From Clostridia bacterium (GTDB taxonomy: Bacteria; Bacillota; Clostridia; Oscillospirales; Acutalibacteraceae), in the NCBI GenBank assembly GCA_017409845.1, contig JAFQRY010000001.1, positions 1 to 64,000 of the forward strand: a stretch of DNA of 64,000 bases, read 5' to 3'. Positions 1-8,731 of the stretch are shown here, one piece after another. The notes beneath the pieces were generated by a model, which saw only the letters and a list, made by a program, of their open reading frames with translations, had not been told where the DNA came from and did not search any database. The position numbers and the translations under genes are program-made. The number at the start of each line of letters is the position of its first letter. Positions within the stretch are counted from its first letter, which is position 1.

Positions 1-1365
1 CCAAGCAAAAACATCCGTTTCATTGCAATTAACGACGGTGTTGACAGTGAAAAGGGAGATAACGATTTTACTCCGTTCCGAAATCTGTTCAATGATTTTT
101 ACGCAAAGGACACAAGCAAGAAAGTCAGAGCCGTATTTAAAGCAAAAGGAATGAGCGGAAAGCATTTGGGCAAACCACCGTTCGGATATAAAAACGATCC
201 GGACAATCCCGGACATTGGATTATTGATAAAGAAGCTGCTCCAACCGTTAAAATGATTTTTGATTTAACTATTGCGGGTAATGGTCCCGGTAAAGTTTCA
301 AGAATACTTGAAAAAGAAAAAGTTTTAACACCAAGGTCACTTTATGCAAAACAAAAAGGAAAACCGCTTCCTGAAAACCCTTACTTTTGGGATGACAGTT
401 CTGTTGTCGGAATACTTGAACGAATGGAATATACGGGATGCGTATGTAATTTCAAAACCTATTCAAAGTCATACAAACTCAAAAAGAGAATTCCGAACAG
501 TATTGAGGATATGTATATAGTTCCCGATACGCAGGAAGCGATTGTTTCAAAGGAACAATGGGATATTGTTCAAGAGTTGAGACAAAACCGAAGACGTTTA
601 ACAAAAGCGGGAAGACAATCCTTGTTTTCGGGTTTGGTTTATTGTGCCGACTGCGGAAAGAAAATGAGATTTATGACATATCAAGGTTGTTCTGAGGCAC
701 AAGACCGATATGTTTGTTCGGAATATGATGGTGGCAGAGGAACTTGCAGCTGCCACTTCATCCGTGAAGCTGTATTAAAAGAGATTGTTACAATCCATTT
801 GCGAAAAGTATTAAACTATGTTCGTTGCGATGCGGAAAGTTTCAAAGAAGAATGGTTAGGCAAAAAGGCGAAAGAATTGAACGAAAGCCTCCGAGATGAA
901 CAAAAAAAGCTCACACAAGCCAAGAAAAGGCTTTCCGACCTTGATATTCTTATTTCAAGTATTTATGAAGATTCCGTTCTCGGTAATCTGAGCAAAGAGC
1001 GATATTCAAAAATGGCTCGAACCTATGAAAAAGAGCAGGAATCATTGAAAGAAGAAATATCCCGTATTGAGGAATCTTTGAAAACAACGGAAGAAGAAAC
1101 CAGCAATCTCACCCGCTTTATGAACCTTGTTGAAAAGTATGTTGACATTCCCGAACTGACACATCAGATTACTAATGAATTTATACATAAGATTATTGTT
1201 CACGAAGCTGATAAGTCAACGGGGAAACGAGTTCAGAAAATACAAATATTCTTTAACTTTGTAGACGAAATATTCATTCCGCCGGAATGGGATATACCTG
1301 AACTCCGAGATAATAAAGTCAACATTAAAAAGACCTATGTTCAGAATGATTTTTTAGTTTCATAA
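1..1365 (+). CDS. Large serine recombinase, 5' truncated by window edge
   Basis: Site-specific recombinase of the large serine (resolvase/invertase) family, which excises or integrates mobile elements such as Tn4451-like transposons, ICEs and prophages. The frame is open from base 1, so the catalytic serine lies outside the window; about 454 residues are visible. Early residues show RFIAINDGVDS and FTPFRNLFNDFYAKDTSKK, the conserved end of the catalytic domain. GKPPFGYK marks the start of the recombinase DNA-binding domain. A zinc ribbon (YCADCGKKM followed by three further Cys) lies near visible residue 217, then a Lys/Glu-rich coiled coil and a C-terminal tail like DUF4368. The first in-frame ATG (151) is internal. 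The gene is probably at the edge of its element, with ordinary host genes starting just downstream. Family call is firm; which element it moves is unknown. Confidence 0.93.
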   Translation, partial: PSKNIRFIAINDGVDSEKGDNDFTPFRNLFNDFYAKDTSKKVRAVFKAKGMSGKHLGKPPFGYKNDPDNPGHWIIDKEAAPTVKMIFDLTIAGNGPGKVSRILEKEKVLTPRSLYAKQKGKPLPENPYFWDDSSVVGILERMEYTGCVCNFKTYSKSYKLKKRIPNSIEDMYIVPDTQEAIVSKEQWDIVQELRQNRRRLTKAGRQSLFSGLVYCADCGKKMRFMTYQGCSEAQDRYVCSEYDGGRGTCSCHFIREAVLKEIVTIHLRKVLNYVRCDAESFKEEWLGKKAKELNESLRDEQKKLTQAKKRLSDLDILISSIYEDSVLGNLSKERYSKMARTYEKEQESLKEEISRIEESLKTTEEETSNLTRFMNLVEKYVDIPELTHQITNEFIHKIIVHEADKSTGKRVQKIQIFFNFVDEIFIPPEWDIPELRDNKVNIKKTYVQNDFLVS

Positions 1366-1390
1366 CAGCTTAAAACATTAAAAAAGAAAA
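1..1390. mobile_element. Probable end of an integrated element carrying the serine recombinase
   Basis: Large serine recombinases usually sit at one end of the element they mobilise. Here the recombinase stops at 1365 and the next gene, on the other strand, begins a run of housekeeping and metabolic genes. The boundary is therefore inferred to fall between about 1366 and 1497. The other end lies outside the window, so no attachment duplication can be seen. Confidence 0.5.
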
Positions 1391-1426
1391 AACATACGGC
1401 GTGACTTCACAGCCACACCGTATGTT
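1391..1426 (-). terminator. Terminator of the leftward PHP-tatD-metG run
   Basis: Inverted repeat AACATACGG / CCGTATGTT with an inner GTG/CAC. The run of A and G on its left (1380-1390) reads as a T-rich tract on the minus strand, so it suits leftward transcripts ending after the PHP gene better than the recombinase transcript. Confidence 0.7.
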
Positions 1427-1497
1427 ATTGAAAATAGTTCCTTTAGACCTGAAAGCCTTGCGGTTTCGGGGTGATTTTTTGCTTAAGTAACCGAATA

Positions 1498-2241
1498 TCA
1501 AAGTATTCTCTTCAGCTCATCCGTAAAATTTTTCGGATCAACGCTGTCAAGCGAGTGACCGTCGGTCCCGAGATTAAAAATAACGCCTACCTCTTTGCCG
1601 ATACGGAAATAACGGTTGAAAAACTCGGGGTCTTTGAATATCGCGGGAACATTAAGCTCCCATGCTATTTCATTTTTATGGGCTTTTTCCATAATATCGC
1701 CGATTTCATTATCTCTGAATGCTCTTGTGACATCGTGGGAATCTTCGAACACATGGATATATCCTGCCATAAAAGGATGTGCAAAGCAGTCTGCTCTGCC
1801 GCTTGCGATAACGCCCTCCATAATTGCGAGCATGTGCTCAGCATAGGCACGGGGCGTTTTTACTTCGGGATGCTCCCAGTATTTCTGGTGGAAATGATTG
1901 GTGGTATAAAGCCTGTAATCAAGTGAATTATCGCAGGCGATGTCATCCGCAAACTTATTTATTCCGTAAGCGGAAAGCTCTGCACCGATAAGCACCTTTA
2001 CATTATGTTCAAAGCCTTCAAGCTCACGCATAAGATCATATCTCTGCTGTGCAACGGCATTTCGTCTGTCCGGATAATTGTGGTCTGTGAGTGCTATCAT
2101 TTCAAGACCCGCGGCATCCGCAGTCTTAACGATATCCCTCGCTGTCATTTCTCTTTTTGCACAACCCGAAAAAGTGGTGTGTATATGAAGATTCCACCTT
2201 GCAAGCTCATCTATATCATAGGTTTTTTCATGGAAAAACAT
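1498..2241 (-). CDS. PHP-domain phosphoesterase
   Basis: PHP-superfamily metal-dependent phosphoesterase of 247 residues; substrate unknown. Metal-ligand motifs are visible in order: HIHTTFSG near residue 19, ALTDHNY near 51, GAELS near 86, CFAHPF near 155 and NLGTDGHS close to the C terminus. Length fits stand-alone PHP proteins related to histidinol phosphatase or the RNase-AM-like (TrpH/YciV) group, but nothing assigns it to either. It starts three bases after the tatD stop, with GGAG inside the end of tatD serving as ribosome binding site, so it is translated from the same leftward transcript. Confidence 0.88.
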   Translation of the reverse strand: MFFHEKTYDIDELARWNLHIHTTFSGCAKREMTARDIVKTADAAGLEMIALTDHNYPDRRNAVAQQRYDLMRELEGFEHNVKVLIGAELSAYGINKFADDIACDNSLDYRLYTTNHFHQKYWEHPEVKTPRAYAEHMLAIMEGVIASGRADCFAHPFMAGYIHVFEDSHDVTRAFRDNEIGDIMEKAHKNEIAWELNVPAIFKDPEFFNRYFRIGKEVGVIFNLGTDGHSLDSVDPKNFTDELKRIL

Positions 2242-2244
2242 TTT

Positions 2245-3015
2245 TTACAGCTCCAGTCCGAAAAGTGTGTTGGCATTTTTTCTTGTCAAATCAAGAATAT
2301 CCTGAGCGGTTGTTCCCCTTATTGAAGCAATAACCTCTGCCGTAAACGGAATATACGAAGAATCGCATCGCTTGCCTCTGTGGGGCACAGGCGTCATATA
2401 GGGACAGTCGGTTTCTATAAGCAGCATTTCATCGGGCACAATCTTTGCAACCTCGGCAGGCTTGCGTGCATTCTTGAAGGTAACCGCACCGCCCAGACCG
2501 ATATACATTCCGAGCTTCACAACCTCTTTTGCCATTTCAGCAGAGCCCGAAAAGCAATGCACAACGCCCTTGGGCTTGTATCTTTTAAGAAGATTCAAAG
2601 TATCCTCATGTGCCTCTCTGTCGTGAACAATAATCGGCAGATCAAGCTCCTTTGCAAGAACAATCTGCTGCTCAAAAACCTTCTGCTGAATGTCGCGGGG
2701 AGAGAAATCATAATGATAGTCAAGACCGATTTCGCCGACCGCAACACATTTTTCCTCCATGCAAAGCTTTTTCAGCACGGAAAGATAGCCGCTTTTGCAT
2801 TTATCCGCTTCATGCGGATGAACGCCGCATGCCGCATAAACAAAACCGAATTCATCCGCAAGCTCAAGGCTTGTCAGGCTCGACGCCATGTCGCTTGCAC
2901 AATTTATAATGCCGCAAACGCCCCGCTCAGGCAGGGCGCTCACAAGTTCTTTGCGGTCATCATCAAAAGCTTCGCTGTCGTAATGTGCATGACTGTCAAA
3001 GATATTATTATACAT
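2245..3015 (-). CDS. tatD: TatD-family metal-dependent hydrolase
   Basis: TatD/YcfH-type cytoplasmic deoxyribonuclease or hydrolase, 256 residues, the usual length. Metal-binding landmarks: DSHAHYDSEAFDDDR near residue 8, VGEIGLDYH near 95, VHDRE near 131, HCFSG near 152 and IETDCPY near 200. It lies three bases downstream of metG. A metG-tatD order is common in Firmicutes, where the enzyme is often called YabD, so the neighbourhood supports the call. The exact physiological substrate in this group is not settled. Confidence 0.95.
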   Translation of the reverse strand: MYNNIFDSHAHYDSEAFDDDRKELVSALPERGVCGIINCASDMASSLTSLELADEFGFVYAACGVHPHEADKCKSGYLSVLKKLCMEEKCVAVGEIGLDYHYDFSPRDIQQKVFEQQIVLAKELDLPIIVHDREAHEDTLNLLKRYKPKGVVHCFSGSAEMAKEVVKLGMYIGLGGAVTFKNARKPAEVAKIVPDEMLLIETDCPYMTPVPHRGKRCDSSYIPFTAEVIASIRGTTAQDILDLTRKNANTLFGLEL

Positions 3016-3018
3016 AGT

Positions 3019-4953
3019 TTATCTTACCTTGCTTCCCGCAGGAATTCCGTCAACAAAGATAACCTTGACATCATCCTCACTCACATCCGCTGCAAGAATC
3101 ATTCCCTGACTTTCAACTCCGCAGAGAACGGCAGGCTTGAGATTTGAAACAAGAACAACGCTCTTGCCGACAAGCTCTTCGGGCTTATACCATTTTGCAA
3201 TACCCGATGCAACCGTTCTGGGGTCGCCCGTTCCATCGTCGAGTGTGAGCTTGAGAAGCTTCTTTGCTTTCTTGACGGGCTCGCATTCAACAATCTTCGC
3301 TACCCTGAGGTCGACCTTTGCAAAATCATCAATACCGATTCTGGCAACACCCTGAATTTCTTCTTTAAGGGGATTTACGGGATTGGCTGCAGCGGTTGCG
3401 GCTTCAAGCTCTGCAAGCTCCTTTTCAAGGTCAATTCTCGGGAAGATAATATCGCCCTTCACAACGGTATATGTTGCTTCCTTGCCGAAAACAGAGCATT
3501 CATCCCATGCAAAATCAGCACCGATACCAAGCTGCTTTCTGATTTCGGGAGCGGTTGCAGGCATGAAAGGAGCAATAAGAACGGAAATGATTCTGATGCT
3601 CTCGCAAAGATTATACATAACCTCTGCAAGTCTTGCCTTGTTTGCCTCATCCTTTGCAAGAGTCCAGGGAGCAGTTTCGTCGATATATTTATTTGTTCTC
3701 GAAATAAACTTCCAGATATTTGTGAGAGCAACGGAGAAATTGAGCTTATCAAGCTCTTTCTCGGCATCAGCTGCAGTCTGTGCGGCAAGTGCCTTGAGAT
3801 CTGCATCAAAATCCCCTGCTTCTCTTTCTGCGGGTATTGTGCCGCCGAAATACTTCTGAACCATGGCAACAGTTCTCGAAACAAGATTGCCGAGGTCATT
3901 TGCAAGGTCGGAATTGATTCTGTTGATGAGGTTTTCGTTTGAGAAAACGCCGTCTGAACCAAAGGCAATTTCACGGAGAAGATAGTAGCGGAGTGCATCA
4001 ACGCCGTATCTTTCCGCAAGAACAACGGGGTCAACAACATTGCCCTTGGATTTGCTCATCTTGCCGCCTTCAAGAAGCACCCAGCCGTGACCGTAAATCT
4101 TCTCGGGAAGGGGCTCATCAATCGACATGAGGAATGCAGGCCAATAGATGGTGTGGAAGCGGATGATATCCTTACCGATAAGGTGAACATCCGCAGGCCA
4201 GAATTTCTTATAAAGGCTGTCATCCTCGGAGCCGAAGCCGAGAGCGGTTATATAGTTGGTGAGAGCATCAAGCCATACATAGATAACATGATCCTCGTTG
4301 ACGGGAACGGGAATGCCCCATTTGAAGGACGAACGGGATACGCAGAGATCCTGAAGACCGGGCTTGATGAAATTATTGACCATTTCATTCTGTCTGCTCT
4401 GAGGCTCGATAAAGCCGGGATGCTCTTCATAATATTTGAGAAGCTTGTCCGCATAAGCCGAGAGCTTGAAGAAATAAGCCTCTTCACGCTCCTTTGTGAC
4501 GGGTCTGCCGCAATCGGGGCATTTACCGTCAACAGCCTGAGTTTCGGTCCAGAAGGATTCGCAGGGTTTGCAGTAAAGGCCTTCATAATGACCCTTATAG
4601 ATATCACCCTTTTCATACATCCTGGTGAATATCTTCTGAACTGCTTTTTCATGGTAATCATCGGTTGTTCTGATGAACTTATCGTTTGAAATGTTCATCA
4701 GCTTCCAGAGATCTTTGATGCCTGCAACGATATTGTCAACATATTCTTTGGGAGTGACGCCTGCTTCCTTTGCCTTGTCTTCAATCTTCTGACCGTGCTC
4801 GTCGGTGCCGGTAAGGAAGAAGGTGTCATATCCCTGAAAACGCTTGTAGCGTGCCATTGTGTCGGCTGCTACGGTTGAATAGGTGTGTCCGATATGAAGC
4901 TTATCCGAGGGATAATAAATCGGAGTTGTTATATAAAAAGTTTTCTTTTCCAT
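3019..4953 (-). CDS. metG: Methionyl-tRNA synthetase
   Basis: Charges tRNA(Met), including the initiator encoded at 58296 in this window. 644 residues. The class I HIGH motif is seen in LHIGHTYSTVAAD near residue 21 and KMSKS in GGKMSKSKGNVVDP near 300. A knuckle with paired Cys (YCKPCESFW, then GKCPDCGRP) marks the zinc-binding insertion. The C-terminal 110 residues (DFAKVDLRVAKIVECEPVKK onward) are the EMAP-II/Trbp111-like tRNA-binding domain that dimerises the enzyme. AGGAGGT-like sequence precedes the ATG. No T-box leader is visible in the short gap to nagB, so it is probably transcribed with the upstream genes. Confidence 0.98.
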   Translation of the reverse strand: MEKKTFYITTPIYYPSDKLHIGHTYSTVAADTMARYKRFQGYDTFFLTGTDEHGQKIEDKAKEAGVTPKEYVDNIVAGIKDLWKLMNISNDKFIRTTDDYHEKAVQKIFTRMYEKGDIYKGHYEGLYCKPCESFWTETQAVDGKCPDCGRPVTKEREEAYFFKLSAYADKLLKYYEEHPGFIEPQSRQNEMVNNFIKPGLQDLCVSRSSFKWGIPVPVNEDHVIYVWLDALTNYITALGFGSEDDSLYKKFWPADVHLIGKDIIRFHTIYWPAFLMSIDEPLPEKIYGHGWVLLEGGKMSKSKGNVVDPVVLAERYGVDALRYYLLREIAFGSDGVFSNENLINRINSDLANDLGNLVSRTVAMVQKYFGGTIPAEREAGDFDADLKALAAQTAADAEKELDKLNFSVALTNIWKFISRTNKYIDETAPWTLAKDEANKARLAEVMYNLCESIRIISVLIAPFMPATAPEIRKQLGIGADFAWDECSVFGKEATYTVVKGDIIFPRIDLEKELAELEAATAAANPVNPLKEEIQGVARIGIDDFAKVDLRVAKIVECEPVKKAKKLLKLTLDDGTGDPRTVASGIAKWYKPEELVGKSVVLVSNLKPAVLCGVESQGMILAADVSEDDVKVIFVDGIPAGSKVR

Positions 4954-4989
4954 TGGATTTTACCTCCTGTTTTTTAAACAGAACCGGGA

Positions 4990-5712
4990 TTAAAGGAGCG
5001 ATGCAGCTGCTTCATCAAGGAAGATTACCGCATCCTGATGCTGCTGGAGAATTGAAGCAGGAAGCTGAGGAGTAACCTCACCCTTGATCATGCCCTTGAC
5101 TGCTTCAGCCTTTGAAGCACCCGTTGCAATGAGAACAATCTTCCTTGCCTTCATAATTGAACCGATGCCCATTGTCATTGCATAGCGGGGCATGGGAATA
5201 TCGTCAAAATAAATTGAGTTTGCATCAATTGTGCTCTGGGTAAGAGCAATCTTGAAGCTTTCTCCGGTAAACTCATCTGCAGGCTCGTTGAATGCGATAT
5301 GACCGTTTCTGCCGATGCCGAGAAGCTGAATGTCGATTCCGCCCTTTGCCGCAATTGCTTCTGCATATCTTGCACTTTCTGCTTCGGGATCGGTTGTGTT
5401 TCCGTCAAGGAAATTGACGTTATCCGCATTGATATCGAGCTTTGAGAAAAGATTCTCAAACATGAAAGAATAATAGCTGTTTTTGTGTTCCTTGGGAAGG
5501 TCGCAGTATTCGTCAAGATTGAAGGTGCTTACATCCTTGAACGATACTTTGCCTGCCGCATACTGATCTGCTATAAAGTTATAGGTGGGAACGGGAGTTG
5601 CACCCGTTGCAAGTCCGAGAACGCAATCGGGCTTTTCGTTAACAAAATCACAGAAAAGCTTACCGACAGCCTGACCGATTTCTGCTTCATTCTTAAAAAT
5701 TCTGATATCCAT
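4990..5712 (-). CDS. nagB: Glucosamine-6-phosphate deaminase
   Basis: Converts glucosamine 6-phosphate to fructose 6-phosphate and ammonia, feeding amino sugars into glycolysis. 240 residues, the usual length of the Gram-positive NagB. Landmarks: GLATGATPVPTY near residue 34, FNLDEYCDL near 65, GIGRNGHIAFNEP near 131 (active-site loop) and LTQSTIDANS near 156. It lies 20 bases after a Gfo/Idh oxidoreductase and 36 bases before metG on the same strand. No nagA is present nearby, so the deaminase probably serves general amino-sugar turnover. Confidence 0.96.
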   Translation of the reverse strand: MDIRIFKNEAEIGQAVGKLFCDFVNEKPDCVLGLATGATPVPTYNFIADQYAAGKVSFKDVSTFNLDEYCDLPKEHKNSYYSFMFENLFSKLDINADNVNFLDGNTTDPEAESARYAEAIAAKGGIDIQLLGIGRNGHIAFNEPADEFTGESFKIALTQSTIDANSIYFDDIPMPRYAMTMGIGSIMKARKIVLIATGASKAEAVKGMIKGEVTPQLPASILQQHQDAVIFLDEAAASLL

Positions 5713-5732
5713 AATAAAACGTTCTCCTTTGT

Positions 5733-6797
5733 TTATGATATTTTTATTTCGCTGTGACTTTCGGACGAGTCGTAAACAGCCTGCAGAATCTTTGATGTTT
5801 CGACCGCATAGTCAATATATTGTTGGTTCTTATCGCCCGTTTTTATGCATCTGATGAAATCATTGATTTCATTTTCATACATATTTGTTTCCTTAGCGGA
5901 AACCTTTGTTTCGGTAAGCATGCCGTTTTTAACTGACCAGAGTCTGAAATCCGAGCAATATTCGAGTCTGATACCCGCCTTGTCGCCCATAAAGTCGATA
6001 TGCATTTCTCTTTCGCCGATATTCTGAGCCCATGCACCGTTGAAGCTGATTACGGGACCCGTTGTGCGAACGATACCGACAACGGAATCGTCAACGTCAT
6101 ATGTGCCGTTCATATCTGCGGTATCCTCCGCCCACATGCTTGTGTAGGTGTAATTCTTTATATCCTTGCCGAGCTTGCAGAAGGCTTCACCCGATGCGGT
6201 AACGGGCTTCGGGTCGCCGCAGCAATAAAGAACAAGGTCAAGGAAGTGAACACCCCAGTCGATAAGTGCACCGCCGCCTGCCTTTGCTTTGATTGTGAAA
6301 TCTCCGCCGATGCCGGGAATTGAGCGGTGGCTTCTGAAAGATGCATATACATGATAAACCTCGCCGAGCTCGCCGTTTTCGATAAGCTCACGGATTTTCA
6401 TAACATAAGTGTTGAATCTGTTGACAACGCCGATATTGAGAATTTTGCCCGTTTCATGGGCAACCTTCTGCATTTCAAGAGCCTCTGAAAGAACTCTTGC
6501 GGCAGGCTTTTCGCAAAGAACATGCTTGCCTGCTCTGAGAAAATCAATTGCGATAATTGAATGGAAATCATTGTGGGTGCAGACCGACACCGCATCAATT
6601 TCGGGATCATTGAGAAAATCGTGATAATCCGCAACAGCGATGCCGCAGCCGTATTTTTCAACACATTTTTCTGCTCTTTCGGGAATGATATCGCAGAAAT
6701 ATTTGATTTCAACCTCGTTATTCTTCATATATGCGGGAATGTGTGCGGAATTTGCAATATTACCGCATCCGATAACCGCAACCTTTATTTTTGACAT
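5733..6797 (-). CDS. Gfo/Idh/MocA-family oxidoreductase
   Basis: NAD(P)-dependent sugar or cyclitol dehydrogenase, 354 residues. The N-terminal Rossmann fold shows VIGCGNIANSAHIPAY near residue 8, and the hallmark HVLCEKPAAR near residue 92 carries the family's catalytic lysine. A C-terminal alpha/beta domain contains GGGALIDWGVHFLDL near 172, with the Asp and His usual for these enzymes. Substrate cannot be read from the sequence. It diverges from the two sugar epimerase genes across a 160-base gap, which suggests a shared role in catabolism of a sugar, inositol or amino sugar; nagB follows directly. Confidence 0.92.
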   Translation of the reverse strand: MSKIKVAVIGCGNIANSAHIPAYMKNNEVEIKYFCDIIPERAEKCVEKYGCGIAVADYHDFLNDPEIDAVSVCTHNDFHSIIAIDFLRAGKHVLCEKPAARVLSEALEMQKVAHETGKILNIGVVNRFNTYVMKIRELIENGELGEVYHVYASFRSHRSIPGIGGDFTIKAKAGGGALIDWGVHFLDLVLYCCGDPKPVTASGEAFCKLGKDIKNYTYTSMWAEDTADMNGTYDVDDSVVGIVRTTGPVISFNGAWAQNIGEREMHIDFMGDKAGIRLEYCSDFRLWSVKNGMLTETKVSAKETNMYENEINDFIRCIKTGDKNQQYIDYAVETSKILQAVYDSSESHSEIKIS

Positions 6798-6886
6798 AAT
6801 ATTACCTCCGTCTTTGTCAGTATATAATTATACAAATAATAATATAACATAAATTCAAAAAATGTAAAGTTAATTACAAAAAAAAC

Positions 6887-6915
6887 TTGCCAATTTGTTC
6901 ATTGTTTGTTATCAT
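6887..6915 (+). promoter_or_regulatory. Sigma-A type promoter for the epimerase pair
   Basis: TTGCCA (6887-6892), a 17-base spacer and TATCAT (6910-6915). It sits 42 bases upstream of the ATG at 6958, which is preceded by AAAGGAG. Confidence 0.6.
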
Positions 6916-6957
6916 AGGCATAAATAATAAAACATAAATCGCAAAGGAGATTTTAAT

Positions 6958-7800
6958 ATGAGCAGATTCCCTATCGGTGTTATCATCAACAGCTTCAGAA
7001 CAGATACCGTTACCGCAGTCAGAAAGGCTGCCGAAGTAGGTGCACAGGGCTTTCAGGTCTATGCAACCAGCGGTGAAATGGCACCCGAAAACATGACCGC
7101 AGCAAAGATTGCTGAGTTCAAAAAGCTTGTTGCGGATAACGGTCTTGTTATCTCGGCTCTCTGCGGCGACCTCGGCGGAGGCGGATTCAGCTTTGCTGAC
7201 AGAAATCCCGAAAAGATTGAAAAATCAAAGAGAATTATCGACCTTGCAAAAGAGCTTGACACAAATGTTGTTACAACACATATAGGCGTTGTTCCCGAAG
7301 ATAAAAACCACGACAGATACAAGGTTATGCAGGAAGCATGCTTTGAGCTTTCGAGATATGCAGACAGCATCGGTGCACACTTCGCAATCGAAACAGGTCC
7401 CGAAACCTCTGCTGTTCTCAAAGAATTCCTTGATTCGCTCGGTTCAACGGGTGTAGGCGTTAACCTTGACCCTGCAAACCTTGTTATGGTAACGGGCGAC
7501 GACCCCGTTGGTGCTGTTTACAATCTTAAGGATTACATTGTTCACACTCATGCAAAAGACGGCAAGCAGATTTTCTATAAAGACCCCGAAATTGTTTACG
7601 GTCTTAAAAAGGATGTTATCATCACAGAGGATTCATTCCTTGAAGTTCCTCTCGGCGAAGGCAGCGTTAAATGGCCCGAATATCTCAATGCTCTTGAAGA
7701 TATCGGCTACAAAGGCTTCCTGACAATCGAAAGAGAAGTCGGCGACGATCCCGAAAAGGATATCAGAGCTGCCGTTGAATTTCTTAAGAAGCTCGGTTAA
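6958..7800 (+). CDS. Sugar phosphate isomerase/epimerase (xylose isomerase-like TIM barrel)
   Basis: AP-endonuclease-2/xylose-isomerase-like TIM barrel of 280 residues, the fold of IolE, IolI and related sugar epimerases. Seen: GAQGFQVYATSG near residue 29, VVTTHIGVVPED near 103, an acidic FAIETGPE near 142 and NLDPAN near 170, HTHAKDG near 198, and FLTIEREVGDD near the end, which supplies the usual Glu/His/Asp metal ligands. AAAGGAG precedes the start. It is followed 12 bases later by a second member of the same superfamily. The exact sugar is unknown; a partnership with the divergent Gfo/Idh enzyme is likely. Confidence 0.9.
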   Translation: MSRFPIGVIINSFRTDTVTAVRKAAEVGAQGFQVYATSGEMAPENMTAAKIAEFKKLVADNGLVISALCGDLGGGGFSFADRNPEKIEKSKRIIDLAKELDTNVVTTHIGVVPEDKNHDRYKVMQEACFELSRYADSIGAHFAIETGPETSAVLKEFLDSLGSTGVGVNLDPANLVMVTGDDPVGAVYNLKDYIVHTHAKDGKQIFYKDPEIVYGLKKDVIITEDSFLEVPLGEGSVKWPEYLNALEDIGYKGFLTIEREVGDDPEKDIRAAVEFLKKLG

Positions 7801-7812
7801 GGAGATTACCAT

Positions 7813-8679
7813 ATGAAAATCGGAGTCAGCAGCTACAGCTTTCAGCAGCTTATCAATTCGGGCAAGGAAACCCAGCTCAGCATAATGAAAAAAGCCAAGG
7901 AAATGGGCTTTGACGGCATTGAATTCATCGACCTTTCCCCCGACGAAGGCATAAGCGAAGCACAGTATGCGGAAATGATAAGAGAAGAAAGCGAAAAGCT
8001 TTCTCTGCCCGTTACGGCATACACAATCTCGGCAAACCTTCTCAAGGATACAGGCGTTGATGCAGAGGTTGAAAGACTTTATAAAAAGGTTGATATTGCA
8101 GAAATCCTCGGTGCAAAAATCATGCGTCACGATGCCGCATGGGGTATGCCCGATAACATGAAGGCAAGTGCAGGCTTTGAGCAGGTGCTTCCCGTTCTTG
8201 CAGACGGCTGCAGAAGAGTTACGGAATATGCTCAGTCAAAAGAAATTGTTACCTGCATTGAGAACCACGGATTTTTCTGTCAGGACAGCGAGCGTGTTGA
8301 AAAAATCATCACGAGTGTCGGCAATTCAAATTTCGGCGTACTTCTCGATATCGGTAACTTCTGCTGTGTTGACGAAAACAGTGCATCCGCCGCAGGCAGA
8401 CTTGCACCCTATATCAAACATATCCACGCGAAGGATTTCCACATCAAGAGCGGCAACGGACTTAATCCCGGCAAGGGTTTCTTCAGATCAAGAGGCGGCA
8501 ACTACCTCAGAGGCTCAATAATCGGTCACGGCGATATTCCCGTTATGCAGTGCATTTCAATTGCAAAGAATTCGGGCTATGACGGATTTGTGAGCATTGA
8601 ATTTGAAGGACTTGAAAACTGCCTTGACGGCATTGAAATCGGTCTTGAAAATCTTAAGAAAATGATTGAAATGATATAA
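7813..8679 (+). CDS. Sugar phosphate isomerase/epimerase (second copy in pair)
   Basis: TIM-barrel enzyme of 288 residues, same superfamily as its upstream neighbour but only distantly similar. Motifs: MGFDGIEFIDLSPDEG near residue 32, AKIMRHDAAWG near 98, TCIENHGFF near 150, VLLDIGNFCC near 178, HIHAKDFH near 207 and FVSIEFEG near 261. These match the metal-binding Glu, Asp, His and Glu positions of the family. The ribosome binding site AAGGAG lies just after the upstream stop, so the two are co-translated. A strong bidirectional terminator follows. Confidence 0.9.
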   Translation: MKIGVSSYSFQQLINSGKETQLSIMKKAKEMGFDGIEFIDLSPDEGISEAQYAEMIREESEKLSLPVTAYTISANLLKDTGVDAEVERLYKKVDIAEILGAKIMRHDAAWGMPDNMKASAGFEQVLPVLADGCRRVTEYAQSKEIVTCIENHGFFCQDSERVEKIITSVGNSNFGVLLDIGNFCCVDENSASAAGRLAPYIKHIHAKDFHIKSGNGLNPGKGFFRSRGGNYLRGSIIGHGDIPVMQCISIAKNSGYDGFVSIEFEGLENCLDGIEIGLENLKKMIEMI

Positions 8680-8685
8680 TAACAA

Positions 8686-8724
8686 ACGGCTTGCATCGGG
8701 CACTCCCCTTTGCAAGCCGTTTTC
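8686..8724. terminator. Bidirectional terminator between convergent genes
   Basis: Perfect 10-base arms ACGGCTTGCA / TGCAAGCCGT with TTTTC on the right and AACAAA on the left. It separates the rightward epimerase pair from the leftward transporter. Confidence 0.85.
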
Positions 8725-8731
8725 TTTTACA

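Noticed and set aside
2380-3147. 255-codon frame on the + strand
   Set aside because: Antisense to tatD and the end of metG, both with complete family motifs.
4087-4689. 200-codon + strand frame
   Set aside because: Antisense to metG; no binding site or family features.
4954-4989. Possible T-box leader of metG
   Set aside because: The gap is only 36 bases and holds no T-box sequence or specifier hairpin; the same holds for asnS.
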